Of a DNA stretch of 64,000 bases, positions 11,417 to 23,894 are shown in pieces. The notes beneath the pieces are model-generated. The model was not told the DNA's origin, did not search any database, and worked only from the letters and a program-made list of their open reading frames with translations. The first letter of the stretch is position 1, and each line of letters opens with the position of its first letter. Both the position numbers and the translations under genes were made by a program. Source of the DNA: Trochalopteron elliotii (taxonomy: Eukaryota > Chordata > Aves > Passeriformes > Leiothrichidae); assembly GCA_024734555.1 (NCBI GenBank), contig JANPWX010020150.1:1331496-1395495 (forward strand), written 5' to 3'.

Positions 11417-14139
11417 AATCATATGATGATACTTTTAACTGCAGCACATAAGAGGTAATTTAATTTACCACATATGGGAAGGAGTTAATGCCAGTTGAAG
11501 AACTTGAAGTTCACTGACGTTAAAAACTATATATAAGGTACAGGCAACAAGTTGAAATTACAGAATGAGGATTCTGTAAACTGAAGACACTTTGTCAAAA
11601 AGCTTATATAAAGGAGGATTCTATTTCCTGAAGTTATTCTTCCCCAGTGTTTTTCATTATTCCAAGGAAACAGCTAAAAGATAACAGTCGACCAATTAGC
11701 AAATTAATTTTGGTAATAAAAGTGGTTTGGTATTAGTGGTTAGTCACAATAACTCCCACTTAATGACATCATTGCTGTGACATGTCTTTGTATTAAATTC
11801 AGATACCATCAAAGGGAACATGGTCACCTACTTTTTTCTCATTAGGGTAAATTTTGGAGGCAGTCAGGGCACTATAATCTCTGAAAGCTAGTACAATTTT
11901 CTAGACTAAACAGGGTGTCTGCCACCTAATCCTTACATGATTGCTTTTCAAACAGAGGAAGGGACTGCACCTTATATAATGTTAAGAAAATGATTTTTGA
12001 GGAGAGATAGTGCTTGTAGTGAAAGAATAAGAAAACTTCTTTCTCCACCTGAAAGTAGTTCAAGAGATTTCCTTTGGGATGTCTAACCACCTATGTCCAG
12101 ATATGATCATTCAGGTTTCTCCCTTGAAAATTTGATTGGTAAGAGATGTCCAACAACATACAATTAATGACCTACAAATTTAAAGTTATGTGATGGATTT
12201 TCAACCTTTAAAAATGCATAGAAATAGCAGGAAACACCCACCATTTCTACCATGCCCTCTCTAGTCTGGCAGCCAAAGTCAGACCAGAAGGGAATTGCAT
12301 TTGAAGTATATTGTCTGTTTTAAGGAGCTTTAAGGGGGAACTTTAACAGACTAGTAAATTGTTCATGGACTAGTATGACCACTGTTTCAACACTGTATAT
12401 GTTTTATAAGAAATAAGCAACATGAAGATTACATTTCTGAAAAATCTCCTTCAGGAGTAGAGTTTTGCTATTCCAGTAGTGGAGTAGAAACCAGTGCTGG
12501 CTATGGAGTGTCACTGTTGGAGTTATGGGAGTCAGAGCTTCTACTGCAAGACTGTGATCTTTAAAAGGTGTAACTGCACTGCAGTGGGTACACTTTGCCT
12601 CTGAAAGCCACAGAGATCCTCCTGTGGCTGAACCCTGCTGAGATTTCTGTGTGCGAATTGAAGCACAAAAGTTATACAAAGGGACTGAGAGACTTTAGAA
12701 ATATAAGCAGGAAAGAGTGAAAAAAGATTCAGCCTGGAACACTGGAAAAAAATCTACCATCTAATGCCTCTGGAGAGAGGTGTGTAAAGAGGTAATCTGA
12801 AGCAGACATTTGGCAAACAGAAGATGTGATATTTAGGTTGCAACAGTGAAGGAAACCTGTGGGGTGCTATTTCTCTGGTAGTAAAACACAGGCAAAGGGA
12901 ATAGCAGAGTGTCAATGTGCTTTTGGGGAATCCTTCAAGGGAACATGACATCATGGCTCAGAGAGGAGTCACAAGTTGTGTCACTCAGCCATGTTGGGAT
13001 TATAATGATTCAAAACTATTGTTATAATAAAAATAATGGGGACAAATAGTTGTTTTAAGAAAAAAAATATTGAAAAGCAGAAAGTGTTTTGGGGAGAAGT
13101 GTCTTCATCAGACAATCAAGAAGCAAGAGGGGGAATAATAATTGTCAGCACAATGTGGAAAGCTGTTGGTACCGTGAAGGAAGGAGAATTATTAAGGGTG
13201 GTCTAGGGGGACCAGGCAGGAGAAATAGAAGAAACTAAGCACACAAAAAAAAAATTAGGCTGAATGAAGCAATTAACAGTTCTTAATAGAGAAGTCTATT
13301 AGATGAGGAAATGTTCTCCTAAGAGACACAGCTGTAAGTTCTTCAGTGCAGGCACCATGACTTGCTTATATGTTTGCACTGCACCCAGCACAGTTGGGAT
13401 CCTGATTTTTATTTGATCCTGTGGGTTCTGCGGCAATAGAAATAACAAACAGCAATAATTACACACTGTGGTACAGCCGTAGGGGACACAAGCTGAGGCT
13501 GAGCTCTCCTCTTAACTACACTCAGCTGAGGTCAATGGGATTGTTTGGATACAGGCTGGTGGTGCTAACAGGACCATTTCACCTGGTTCATCTGTAAAAA
13601 TAGAATATGCATGGTTTCCGCCCCAAAATCTACCTAATTATTCTTTGCTGTAGAGCCACGCTGGCTGGGCATTGTCCAGTTACACAATGGGGTATATTTC
13701 ATGACCAAAGAACTCATGTGGTAGGGCTCACTGGTAGATGTGCAGAGACAGAGCCTGGAATGCTAGCAAGTGTTTCTTCAGAGCAATAAAATTTCCTAGA
13801 AGCTGCAAAGCAGAAATTAGCTCCTTCAGGACAGAGAGGGTACAGCCTTTCTTCCCCATCACCTGCATTTCAAATAAAACATTGTTGAATGTCTGATTCC
13901 TTCCTCAACAGACAGGAGGGAATTAAGAGAGCAGACCCAGAGATAAGTCCTTTGACTCCTGTAGAAGCAAGGGTCCTAGAGACCATGCAGAAAAGGCACC
14001 CTGGCAGTGCAGTAGCTTGGGAGCAGTGGGTTGGAGACATTTCTGCGGTAGATTGCACAGAGATGATAGCCTTCACTGACAAGAACATGGTACTTTTCTC
14101 TCTAAAATACTGCCTTGTTTTTCTCTGGATGCATTATGA
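11417..14139. other. Unique sequence with one weak exon-like frame
   Basis: Mostly featureless AT-rich DNA. A protein-like forward frame at 13889-14139 sits behind a pyrimidine-rich AG at 13911; it is described separately and is weakly supported. Confidence 0.5.
13889..14139 (+). other. Exon-like open frame (weak candidate)
   Basis: An 84-codon frame translates to non-repetitive, charged sequence, with stretches such as LTPVEARVLETMQKRH and AWEQWVGDISAVDC. A pyrimidine-rich acceptor-like site, ATTCCTTCCTCAACAG, ends at 13911, inside the frame. No good donor follows: the nearest, ATGGTACTT at 14088, is weak. The frame then runs into a TTG/TTA microsatellite that artificially extends it with Cys and Tyr codons. 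I do not recognise a family. It could be an exon, a pseudogene or chance. Confidence 0.15.
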
Positions 14140-14149
14140 TTGTTGTTGT

Positions 14150-14178
<29 letters not shown>
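14140..14178. repeat. (TTG)n(TTA)n microsatellite
   Basis: TTG units grade into about nine uninterrupted TTA units. Confidence 0.95.
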
Positions 14179-14180
<2 letters not shown>

Positions 14181-16674
14181 CTTTTAATGGCTTAAAGCTG
14201 AAAAGAACTTGGGCTTGCCAGAAAACTGAGCAATTGATGAAATAGCAGTTGATGACAGAAGTCCAATTCTAATAATTTCCTGTCTTACTTTGTTGGTATT
14301 GTGGTGTACTTTAGTAAAATGACTGCAATAAGTGATGCATTTTCCTTCAGCTTTATCCCTGACTCTTGTGCATCTGAGAAAGACCCAGCAGTGGGTTTGT
14401 CAGATAAAGTGTCAGGAACTACCATTATGAAATGCAGAAAGTCAATTTGAATGTCAACAGGAAAGGCATGGGATGCAAGTTTTAAAGAGCTCCACTTTTA
14501 GAAAATGAGGGCACCACATTGTGTATCCCTGACTAACTGCTCATGTTTCAAGCTGTAGAACAATGCCACGTTTTCATAGCTTTTTATTTCACATTGATTT
14601 CTGTTATTTTAGACTACAGAACTCCCCAAGCTTCTTGCTGAAGTCAGAAGCAAAGGCTGCCCAAAACCCATGAATTCAGTGAACATCCAAATTTTATTGT
14701 GTAAGCTTTCTCATTTGTTTGGAAATAAACTGCATTCTGTCATTATTAGAGGGGAAAAAGTCCAGCTGGCATATAGTACTAGTAAATACTAATTTTTTTT
14801 TTTTTAAGAAGAAGTTACTGGGCAGAAATGAAAGAATTGTTATCTTACTTTTTGAGGCTGTAAACACAGTGAGCAGAGAGATGAAGTAACCTGACTGGAT
14901 TGTAGGAGTCATGGGACACCACTTCAGCTTGGCTTTGGTCTTTTTGATAAATCACCAGAAAGAAAAGAAAAAATAATGAACAACAAATGGTGTTAAAATC
15001 GATCACTAAACCCAGTGAAGTTCTCTGCATCTCACTTAGTTCAAATCATGTTGTGATACTGGAGAGATGTGTCGTACATAACGATCTGCCTTACGAGGAG
15101 GCAGATGCATACAGGTCATTGATTAAACAGTGGTTTTTATCATTAATGCTGAAACCAATACCAAAGTGAGCACCTTTATTCCTGACTCAGAGATGATGCT
15201 CTGGCTCCTGGGTTTTCAAACCAGTTGACATGTGACCATAAAGAAGTCATTTGTGTGGGGTTTTCTGTCTCTACTTACCTGTATGTCCACAAATACCCTT
15301 CTCCTGCGGTGCTGCCACTCAGTAACTTCCAAGCTCTGATTTCCTTCCTGATATCAGCCCTGTGTTTCCATCATTTCCTCTCACTGCCTCCACAAAACAG
15401 ACACTGTTGAGGCATGATTCATCCACATTTGAAATGTCTGTTTTAGGATGGGGTGAATCATGCTTGTTTCTCTCCATTGACTATAAAGGGAGACAAGGGT
15501 GACTAATCGAGATGTAGATGTCTGTAGTGCAGACATCTAGCATTAAATGAGATGTATGCCACTCTCAGAGCCAGCTCATGTCTGACAGAAATGGTGACAG
15601 CCAGCTGGGTCCACCAGAGCTTCGGCTCTGGCACAGCAGTATGTAAAAGAAAACTGTTTCCAATGTTATTTCAAGACCAGATAACCCTCTTATGGTGTTC
15701 AGAGCCCAAGTTAATTAGCACGGAGGACACAAGCCAGCCCCATGCAGAACCAGGGTGTCTCTGCATGTTTCTCTTGAATTAAGTAGTTCGGGGGAGTTTG
15801 GTACAGGGACAAAGTGTAGTGACTCGGGTTTAACATCATTTTTGTGCTCAACCATAGCACTGACCTTGCTGTGCTTGAGCTGGCTCCATGCAGAGATTCT
15901 TGTGGATGTCTTTCCATGTTTTAAAGCATCAGTGATGCTCAATGCATTTCCACAGCAAATCATCTGTAAAGTCACACTTGCTTCTTGAATCTGTAGAAAA
16001 TTTATAGAAATGTATTTTGTGACAATATGCTGAAGTCTGGAGGCATTACTTACTTTAATGTCCATTTTCTCTGTTATTTATTTATATTGTGACAGGCCTT
16101 ATTATATAAAACTCCTGTCTGAATAGCCTGAATGGTCCAGTTTTAAAATCATTTACCCTCAGAGAAATGATTTTGTTTCATTTCTTTCCTTGTCAGAGAA
16201 AGAAGTACTATGGGTAATTCAACTAGTCACAACCAGAATATTACTTTCTACATGAAACTCAAGAAAACTTAAAGTAGATTGTTTGGGCATGGAATAAAAT
16301 CACTGAAATTGTGTAATGACTGAGAAATAGTCACATCTAATCTCTTCTTAGGGTCCACAGACTCATTAGCTGGACTAAAGGACTGCAAAACATGATGGAA
16401 ATGACCATTGCCTAGTTTTTCTAATTGTGTAGTTACTGGGGTAATGACTTTTCCATCTTACTTGTACATCATCTAGTGCTGAAAGTATGCAAGCTGAATT
16501 TCAGGGATGCCAGAACATCGCTGAATTGTCTAAAAAAAAGTATTACCTCCATTTCCAGAGAACATAATTTGGTTCCTGAAACTCTCTTTATCATGACACC
16601 TCATCTTAATCAAGCTTTTGAGGGAACTGAAGAATCCACAGATAAAATTTACAAGGCAAAAAAACCAACACCAA
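14179..16674. other. Unique sequence with a perfect short hairpin
   Basis: No gene or transposon was recognised. A 10-bp perfect inverted repeat with a 5-nt loop occurs at 15515-15539. Confidence 0.55.
15515..15539. repeat. Perfect 10-bp inverted repeat
   Basis: TAGATGTCTG and CAGACATCTA are exact reverse complements separated by TAGTG. The stem is too short for a typical microRNA precursor. Confidence 0.85.
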
Positions 16675-16721
16675 ACACACACACGCACACACACACACAC
16701 GCGCACACACACACACACACA
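16675..16721. repeat. (CA)n microsatellite
   Basis: About 23 CA units with a few CG interruptions, followed by an A-rich tail. The reverse complement accounts for the cysteine/valine-rich open frame on the minus strand. Confidence 0.97.
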
Positions 16722-18237
16722 AAGAGAAAAAAAAGTCAAATTCATAGCAAATACATACCCCTACTCAACAGTAAATGCCATTTTTAAAGAATGATCTTTT
16801 GGAGGCTGTTTATCTCCATAATTTTGAACAATGTTACTGCCCAAACATATAACTTGCCCAAGAGTGAACACTGAATTTTGAAAAAGTGATAGAACTAAAA
16901 TCTTCTTAGTGTATTTTGTTCTGAAAAATGTTAGCTGCACCATAAATATGTCAGGAAATTAAAAATAAAAACAAAACATGAATAATGTTTCACTTTTGCT
17001 GGCATTTTTGTATGAGTCAGTCATTGAAAACCCCAAACTTACAAAGTTTAATTTTCTTGCGTATTTAACTGCTAAGCAAACTTGGAGGGGATTGGTCAGC
17101 CAAGCCACATCTTCTGTTCTCCACCTCTTATTTGTTTAGCTTGTGAACAAAACAGGAATCAATTTATGTTTTCAGTAAAAATATGAGAATAAATATTTTA
17201 TTCCTATAGACAACTCTGTCTTAGGTTAAACACATTTTTCACCAAAGGCAACATTTCAAGTGAAAATGTACACAGAATAAACATGTTGTTACACAAAGTC
17301 TGAGCAGAGGGTAAGATGAATGATTGCTTGTGTAGGGTGATGGGAAGAACCAACAAGGAGAGCAGAATAGTAATTGGTGGAAGTGTTGACTAAACCAGTA
17401 CTATTTCTAGCAATAAAGGTAGAAGGAAAAACAAAGACATATTTAGAAGATATTAAAAAGACATAAAAGACAGGATTTGGACTCTGAATGTGGAGTTCTC
17501 CTGTAAGAACACATTGGCTTTTGAATTAAGCCATCCATCAGTGTGGTGTCTTCATAAGAAAATGAAGAAAAAGCTACTTCATATGCATCTTCTCACTAAC
17601 AAAATTATAGATCATCACAACCCAGGAAACAGATCGTCGGCTGACAGATCAGTTACAAGGAGAGTTTCCCACAGCACTGACTACAATCAAGGAAAAAAAT
17701 AAAACATGTGCTAAAGTTCATCCATCCGTCAGAGAAACAGACCTAAATAACCTCAGTGAGAGAGTAACTTAGTAGCTACAAATTTTTATGTATTTGTCCT
17801 CTCTATCATGCAGTTGGCAGTGCCATCTATTATCCCTGATATACGGGAGGGAGCTTAAACACATATAGATTAGGTTTCTAGTTCTTTTCTTTTGAGGGTC
17901 TGGGGCTGTAGATCTGGACAGTGCAGTGAAGAACGACGCAGAGAGACCTGAACCACTCAGGTTTAGCCAGCTCAGCCCGCTTATGAGCAAGGCTTGTTAG
18001 CATGGGCACAGCATCATCCTAACACTGTGGGGATGCTGCCAGCCCTGAAACAGAGCATCCTGAAGAACTGTGGGGTCATTCTTCTCATGGACACCCACAG
18101 GATAATTTGAACTAGGAGATCAATGGCATCCACAGTGTAGATTTAGTTATTTTTATACTGGTCACCCATCAGTTCTCCAGAACTCAGTAAGACTGAATCC
18201 AGATCTATTGTTGCCTAATATCAAAAGAAAAAACTCT
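16722..18237. other. Unique sequence, nothing recognised
   Basis: AT-rich DNA without an identified gene or repeat family. The segment at 17880-18120 is somewhat richer in GC, but I could not assign it. Confidence 0.5.
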
Positions 18238-18530
18238 TGTGAAAGTGTTAAAATAGTAAGATAAAGACAGAGTCTTTATTTGGAACTTCCAGGTGACTCC
18301 ATGGTGGTTATGGGCACTCCTGGCATTGGATTCCTACAGTTTTTATAAGTCTTAACAACTTCGCACATGTAACAAATATTGTCCAATTAGAAGGGCAGTT
18401 GGTTTGGTAATTTTCCGCCAGCTACCATCCCTCTGGGGTTGCTCTGGGGGCTTCTTTGTCCCATTTCTTTTTGTGTCCTCTCAGATTCTCTTTGGGAAAC
18501 AAAATTCCTTTGTGGATGTCCTGTTGAAAA
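18238..18530 (-). mobile_element. Probable ERV LTR (minus orientation)
   Basis: Read on the minus strand, this stretch has the order of an LTR promoter and polyadenylation region. A TATA-like CTTATAAAA lies at 18341-18349, followed about 65 bp later by AATAAAGACTCTG (signal at 18275-18280). The 3' end fits ACACTTTCACA, with TG on the plus strand at 18238. The 5' end is unclear and no target-site duplication was found. No internal coding region adjoins it. Confidence 0.55.
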
Positions 18531-18794
18531 TAAGACTAAACAGTATTTCAGGAATGTGTTAGAAGGTTAGCTTACTATTCTAAAATTAAAATAAAAGGGT
18601 AGAGAAAACACCAGGAGCTACACAACCATGTATTAACAGTTTACAAAGCTACAAATATATGAAAAATTTATAGAAAGCAAAAATCTTTTGGCATCATTAT
18701 GATTTCAACACTATTATCCTAATGGATGGAGTTTTTAGTTTTGACAGTTCTATGTATGTATTTGTTCCTTGCTTTTATGCTGTTTTATATAAGT

Positions 18795-19400
18795 TGTAGT
18801 GGTTTGTTCCTTGTACCCCCATGTTAACCCCTCCGTGGTTTACCCCAGTTACTGTTATTTGTCAATCATTATGTTATGTAAACCCTGGGTCCTGTCAGTC
18901 ACTTCAGGATCTCTCCCTGCGTCTGGAAAGTTCCAGGGAGAGCATCGAGTGATGGGTCAGGGTCCCAGTTGTTCCCTCCTTTCCCTCCAGGGTTGGTCCC
19001 TGGAGAAGTTCCTCATCTGCAGAGCCACCCCCAGATTTGTTCCTATTGGTCTCATGCCTAACCCTTCCCCTTGCTCCACCTCTGCATTTAAGATGCTGCA
19101 CAAAGATGATCTGTGCTGTGTTGGGCAGACTCTCTGGTGGTGAGGTGGTCCCTCATGACATCAATAAACCCCAGCTGCTGTTCACCTCTCAGAGTCCTTC
19201 CTTCATTCCTCATCATCACTCATGCTCTGGTTGTGGCAGACCTCACAGGATCAGGAAGGTATCCCCGGATACAGGACTGTACCTCGCGCTGCGGCCAGTG
19301 TCAGAGCTAGCCAGGCAAAGTGGGACGAGACTTCCGAGACACCGCGACCACTGTGACTTGTGTCCAAGGAGCTGGATAGAGAGTACCTTTGGCTTTAACA
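18795..19400 (+). mobile_element. ERV solo LTR (boundaries partly uncertain)
   Basis: It starts TGTAGTGGTTTG, like the LTR at 2390. A TATA-like ATTTAAG occurs near 19085 and AATAAA at 19163-19168, followed by GC-richer U5-like sequence with several CpG (around 19260-19350). The proposed end, GGCTTTAACA at 19400, is tentative and I found no target-site duplication. Open frames here (including one of about 140 codons) are antisense or chance frames in LTR DNA. No gag, pol or env is adjacent. Confidence 0.65.
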
Positions 19401-19469
19401 GGCTTACCCATGTCCATGATCAGAGGTGCATGTTCCCAGCTTCTTGTTGTAACTGGGGATGAGACATGG

Positions 19470-19520
19470 AATTGCAGAATACATGAGTTGAAAGGGACTT
19501 ACATGGATCACCAGGTTGTT
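19470..19520 (-). mobile_element. Short CR1 3' end
   Basis: ATTGCAGAATACATGAG, then TTGAAAGGGACTTACATGG, then ATCACC resembles the CR1 variant with 'GAGTTGGAAGGGACCCAC' in reverse orientation. It is only about 50 bp and sits just downstream of the LTR. Confidence 0.5.
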
Positions 19521-22120
19521 ACTACAGGTAGGGATTCCTGGGAAACTGAACCAAAACAGAAGAAAAAATTGTTGAACTTCTAGAAACACAGAAAATTCAA
19601 TGACACAACACAAAAACCAAAACCCAACCAAATAACAAACCACAACAACTACCGCATTTTCTTTTCTCCTTTTTTTAAAACTTGTGATTAACTCTAGACA
19701 CAAACTCTAGAATACCATTTCAGCTAACAACAACACATTAGACAGGAGTCAAACATTACATTGCAGCCCTCAGTGATCAACAACTGACTTGAGCATTAAT
19801 GAACTAACTTTTCCATTAGGTAACAGCCAATAGATTGCTGCACTCTTATATTGTCTCTGTGTTCCAATGTCCTAGTTTTCTCCAACTGCTAATTTAAAAT
19901 GCTTTTCACTGTTGCAAAGAGTGTAGTTAACTGCTATAGAACAGTTTTACTGCCCTAAAACAGTAATATATTTGCATTCATTACTATGAGTCTTAAAACC
20001 TATTACTGATATAAAAGACAGGATAACAACATGAAGGGTTTGAAGGGCAGTAGATAATAGTCTGGAAAGGGCTCTGAAATGCCTGAAGTATCAGACATAA
20101 AAAAGCAATGATAAACAAGCTCGTTATTTGTTAGTGATGGTTATGCTGGGAGGAACATTTTTTATATCATTTTTCTCCTTTTTAAAGTTTTATGGGGAAT
20201 ATATTTCAGTCCTAAGCTGAGTATAAATTAAACATGTTTTACCCAGCTGTTCTGTTAAGAAATAGCAAGAACTAATGAGCTATATAGTGGCAAAGCTGTT
20301 AAGGCAATCCTAAAGGACTCTATAGGGCAATCTCTGAAGTATAAAAGAGAGAAAAGTCTCGTCTCTGTAGTCATTTACTCCTTCTCAGACATTTGGGTTG
20401 AGCTCAGCTCCACACCACCTTGAGCTATATGTGATCAGCAGAGACAGTCCTGTCTTGTCTGTTTTGCCACCTATAAGAGGAAAACATAACTGTCATGTGA
20501 AGGGACATTCCTTAACTAAAAAGTAAACTTCTAAATCTTTTGGGATGAAAAATTTTAGGTCAGTTTTCAGGGCCTAATTTTTGAAGTGCTGACCATTTTT
20601 AAATTTTTAAAGTGCTGACCAGATATTGCTCTCAGATTTTCTTAAAGATAGAGGTGAGCTGCCCAGCTTCTCCAGAAAACAAGCCAGTAAGGGCATCTGG
20701 CCTGTTGAAAAGCCGGTTGTATTTAAAGGCAATATTTCCCTTGAAGTACCTTTGCACATATTGGTAGGTTTGAGACCATGTTTGATAGTCAGACGCACCT
20801 TCTTCCTTGTCTTGAAATTTTCTTCCTCAAATATTAGCTGATTTATTCTTTTAGCAATAACTACTGATGAAAGCTTGGGATTTCCACACAAACTGTTTTA
20901 AACATAAGAACCAACACAAAGAACAGCTTGCAGGTGGACATTTTCATTGCAGAATAGACATTTTCATTGCTTTCTTTACTGATCCAGTGTGAAAGGTTGA
21001 ATTCTGCTTATTTTATTCTCTCTAACAGTTAAGATTGGGCAGTTACCTAAGCTATTTCCTTTAACTGTTGCACAACATTACTTCTCAAATGGTTGCAGCT
21101 TTTAAATCAATAATGGAACCAGTCCTTACATATCCCCAGGTTCTGAAACCATAAACACTGAAATAACCCAATCCTCTCAGGTCCCTCTGGGAAGAAGCTG
21201 AAAATACAAGTTTACAAGAGCACCTCCTCTTGAAGGATGCTCTGTAGATATGGGCAGAGGACTTATGAATTACTCACCTCAAGATTACGTATCGAGAGTT
21301 TTGCCATTACAAACCTAAATGGGACCAGGGAATTTATCAAATGATTGCAAATATGTACTCCACTTCTCTTCCCTTTCTGAAACATGAAGAAAAAACTCAC
21401 ATTTTTTGTATGTATGTGGGTTGGTTTTTCAAAATCTGATTTAGCTTAGCATGTTTGATAAACCTCCAAAGTTTCTATGATATCTAACACAATTGGATCC
21501 AGACTGCATAAAATTATTAAATAGGTAGCACTGGATTTTCTCTTCATCATTATCATTACTGTTGTCATTATCATCATTCATATTAATATTGTTGCAGTTG
21601 TCATTGTGATTAAAGCATCCTTATTCCAAAACAAAGTTTCATCAGCATAAAAAACTTATTAGGAAAGGATAAATATGTGCTTAGTTCGTGCTTGACCTAA
21701 ATTTTAGTCTCTTTTTATAGCTGATGAAGAGAAATTCACCTGGCTGGGTTTATAAATCCACTTTAAAATGTGGTGAATTTGTCCCCAACAAGTTTGGAGA
21801 CAGCAGTCTCCACTGTAGATGTTTCTTTTGGATGACAACTGCCAGTTTTAGAGGATGGTCTGTTTCCAAAGCAATCAGGCATGGTTTTTTTTTAAACCCC
21901 ACATAAAACGCACCCAAGAATTTTTTTATAGTGTTAGCAGAATGCAAAAACCTGTTCCACAGTGATTTTGATTTAATAAACTGTATCTGTCACAGAACAG
22001 CCCTGTGAATCTGTAGTTCTGCAGTCAGCAGTGAGGAGAGGAAGTTATGAGGGGCCTTCCTCTCCCATTAAACAAAAATAGCCATGCAGTGAAGGTTAAT
22101 GAGAATTGTGGTGAAAGAGA
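19521..22120. other. Unique AT-rich sequence
   Basis: No gene was recognised. A 14-bp direct repeat, GACATTTTCATTGC, occurs twice at 20937-20950 and 20957-20970. A TCATTATCATTAC-type run lies near 21540-21600. Confidence 0.55.
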
Positions 22121-22285
22121 ATAGACAAGTAAAAAAAAATAAGAAGAGTGAAGAAAAAGGAAAAAAGCAAGGAAAAAAGACAAAAAGAGAGAAAGAAGGA
22201 GAAAGAGAGAGAAAGAGAAAAAAATAAAGAAGGAAAAGGCAAAGGAAAATAATTACTGTAAAAGAGGAAAAAGAAAAAGAAATTG
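22121..22285. repeat. Purine-rich (GA/GAAA) tract
   Basis: An imperfect A/G-rich tract of about 165 bp on the plus strand. It explains the Phe/Ser/Leu-rich open frame on the opposite strand. Confidence 0.85.
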
Positions 22286-23039
22286 CTGTGTTGAATTTCA
22301 GTGGTAGTTTTTATACAGTTGTGCTCAAGCATCTGAACCCACCAATCTGCACTATATTTTGGACACCTGGGGGTTTGCTTTGGCTTTATACATGTTAAGC
22401 CTGTTTTTTAAAAATCATTGACAGAACAAAAGAAAGTTAATTAAATACAGGTAGAGTAGAAAAAAAAATACAGCCCAAAACTTCCATAAATATTATTCAA
22501 TGTTTGTATTACTGTAATGTTACAGTTGCTAGGGTATTTCTGTTGTCTTCAGACCTAGAACTGATTTATTTTAATTTTTTTTAAACTGAAAATAAATTTA
22601 GTAATTGCATAATGGTAAAGAGAAAGCAGCTGTGAATGGTGTGTATGAAACACCATGAATTTAATAGACGCTGACATGACCTCAGGTGAGTCGTCAGCTG
22701 ATCATTTTGTGTTAATCAATTTCACTGTAGTAATGATCAGGTTCAAATCATTGCCTAACTCCTTTAAAAGGACAAAAGGTTTCAGAGAGATCCAAACATT
22801 GCTAAGGAATCAGACAGACTCTCCAGGCAGGGCACCAGGGGTTAAAGTGTGTGGGATGCAGTCATGGTGCGTAATGTGGTGGGACTGAGGCTAACACAGT
22901 CATAGATGGATCACCTAGTCTGCAAATGGTGATTCCTCATAAATCATTATGAAAAATAGACTGACTCTGCCAGTTCATAAATTCAAGGCAAGTGTCTATT
23001 TCCATAAGGCCCAAGCAGACAGGCAGTGTTAGGGATGCA

Positions 23040-23300
23040 AACATGCCACCACCACATGCAGTAGTTAATGTGTTAGCATTTTAACAAATTGAGCCACTTC
23101 ACTGGCCTATTTATCAGTTCAAGCTATTTAGAAATGTTGTTACCATATGTTGTCCATTGAAATGAATGCTAAACACTGCATTTATAAATGGTAATTTATG
23201 ACTCATAAACGTCTCAGCTATTAGAGTCATTCTGCCACTGTGACTGGAATTGATAGCAGTTTCTGCACTTCATGTTTTTTTTTTTCATTACCCTCATTTC
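23040..23300. promoter_or_regulatory. Possible conserved non-coding element (tentative)
   Basis: Repeat-free sequence with TTTATAAATGG, TAATTTATGACTC, CATAAACGTC and CCATATGTTG motifs, and AP-1-like and E-box-like sites close together. The inference is from texture only and no conservation data are available. Confidence 0.22.
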
Positions 23301-23873
23301 AGGAATATCGTTGATATTAAAGCTTTAGTGCCTCATAGAGGGTGTTATTTAAAAGACTATTTGTATCAGAAAGAGGTTATTTTTGTGTGCTATTGACCCC
23401 ATAAATTGGTTTCAACTTTTGGGTAAACTTCTAGGACTAGATATTTTAAAATGGTTCTCTGGAGTATGATAAGTTTGTAGTTATAATAAACCTGGTTTAA
23501 AAGCAATTTATGCCCTTTTTACCTTCCCTGCAAAGCCTTTTCCCAATCTATATTTACCTTGGGAGAGAGGAGATGCGCATGAAGTTACAATCCTTTAAAT
23601 CCCTCCTGTGACATAGTGCAAGGAGGACATAACATCAAGCAGGTTTGATGTTACATAGCCTTGAAATTAACTTTTGGTGAAAATTCTTGACTGGATATTT
23701 TTAATATACATTATGAAAATATTATCTATGTGTTTTCCTGTGAATGCTGTTTCCTAGTGATAAAGAGGCATAGACAGTCTTGTTGAAAACTGAACTTATC
23801 AGAAAGGGTCATTTTTACCAAGTAGGTTGATTACAAATTTCTAGGTGCTTTAAAGGTTAAATTTACAGAGAGC

Positions 23874-23894
23874 CTTTGGAGTGCCACTCCAAAG
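23874..23894. repeat. Perfect 10-bp inverted repeat
   Basis: CTTTGGAGTG and CACTCCAAAG are exact reverse complements separated by a single C, giving a near-palindrome of 21 bp. Confidence 0.85.

Noticed and set aside
19037..19462. 141-codon forward frame with several Cys and His
   Set aside because: It lies within the LTR at 18795-19400 and shows no retroviral or host protein similarity.
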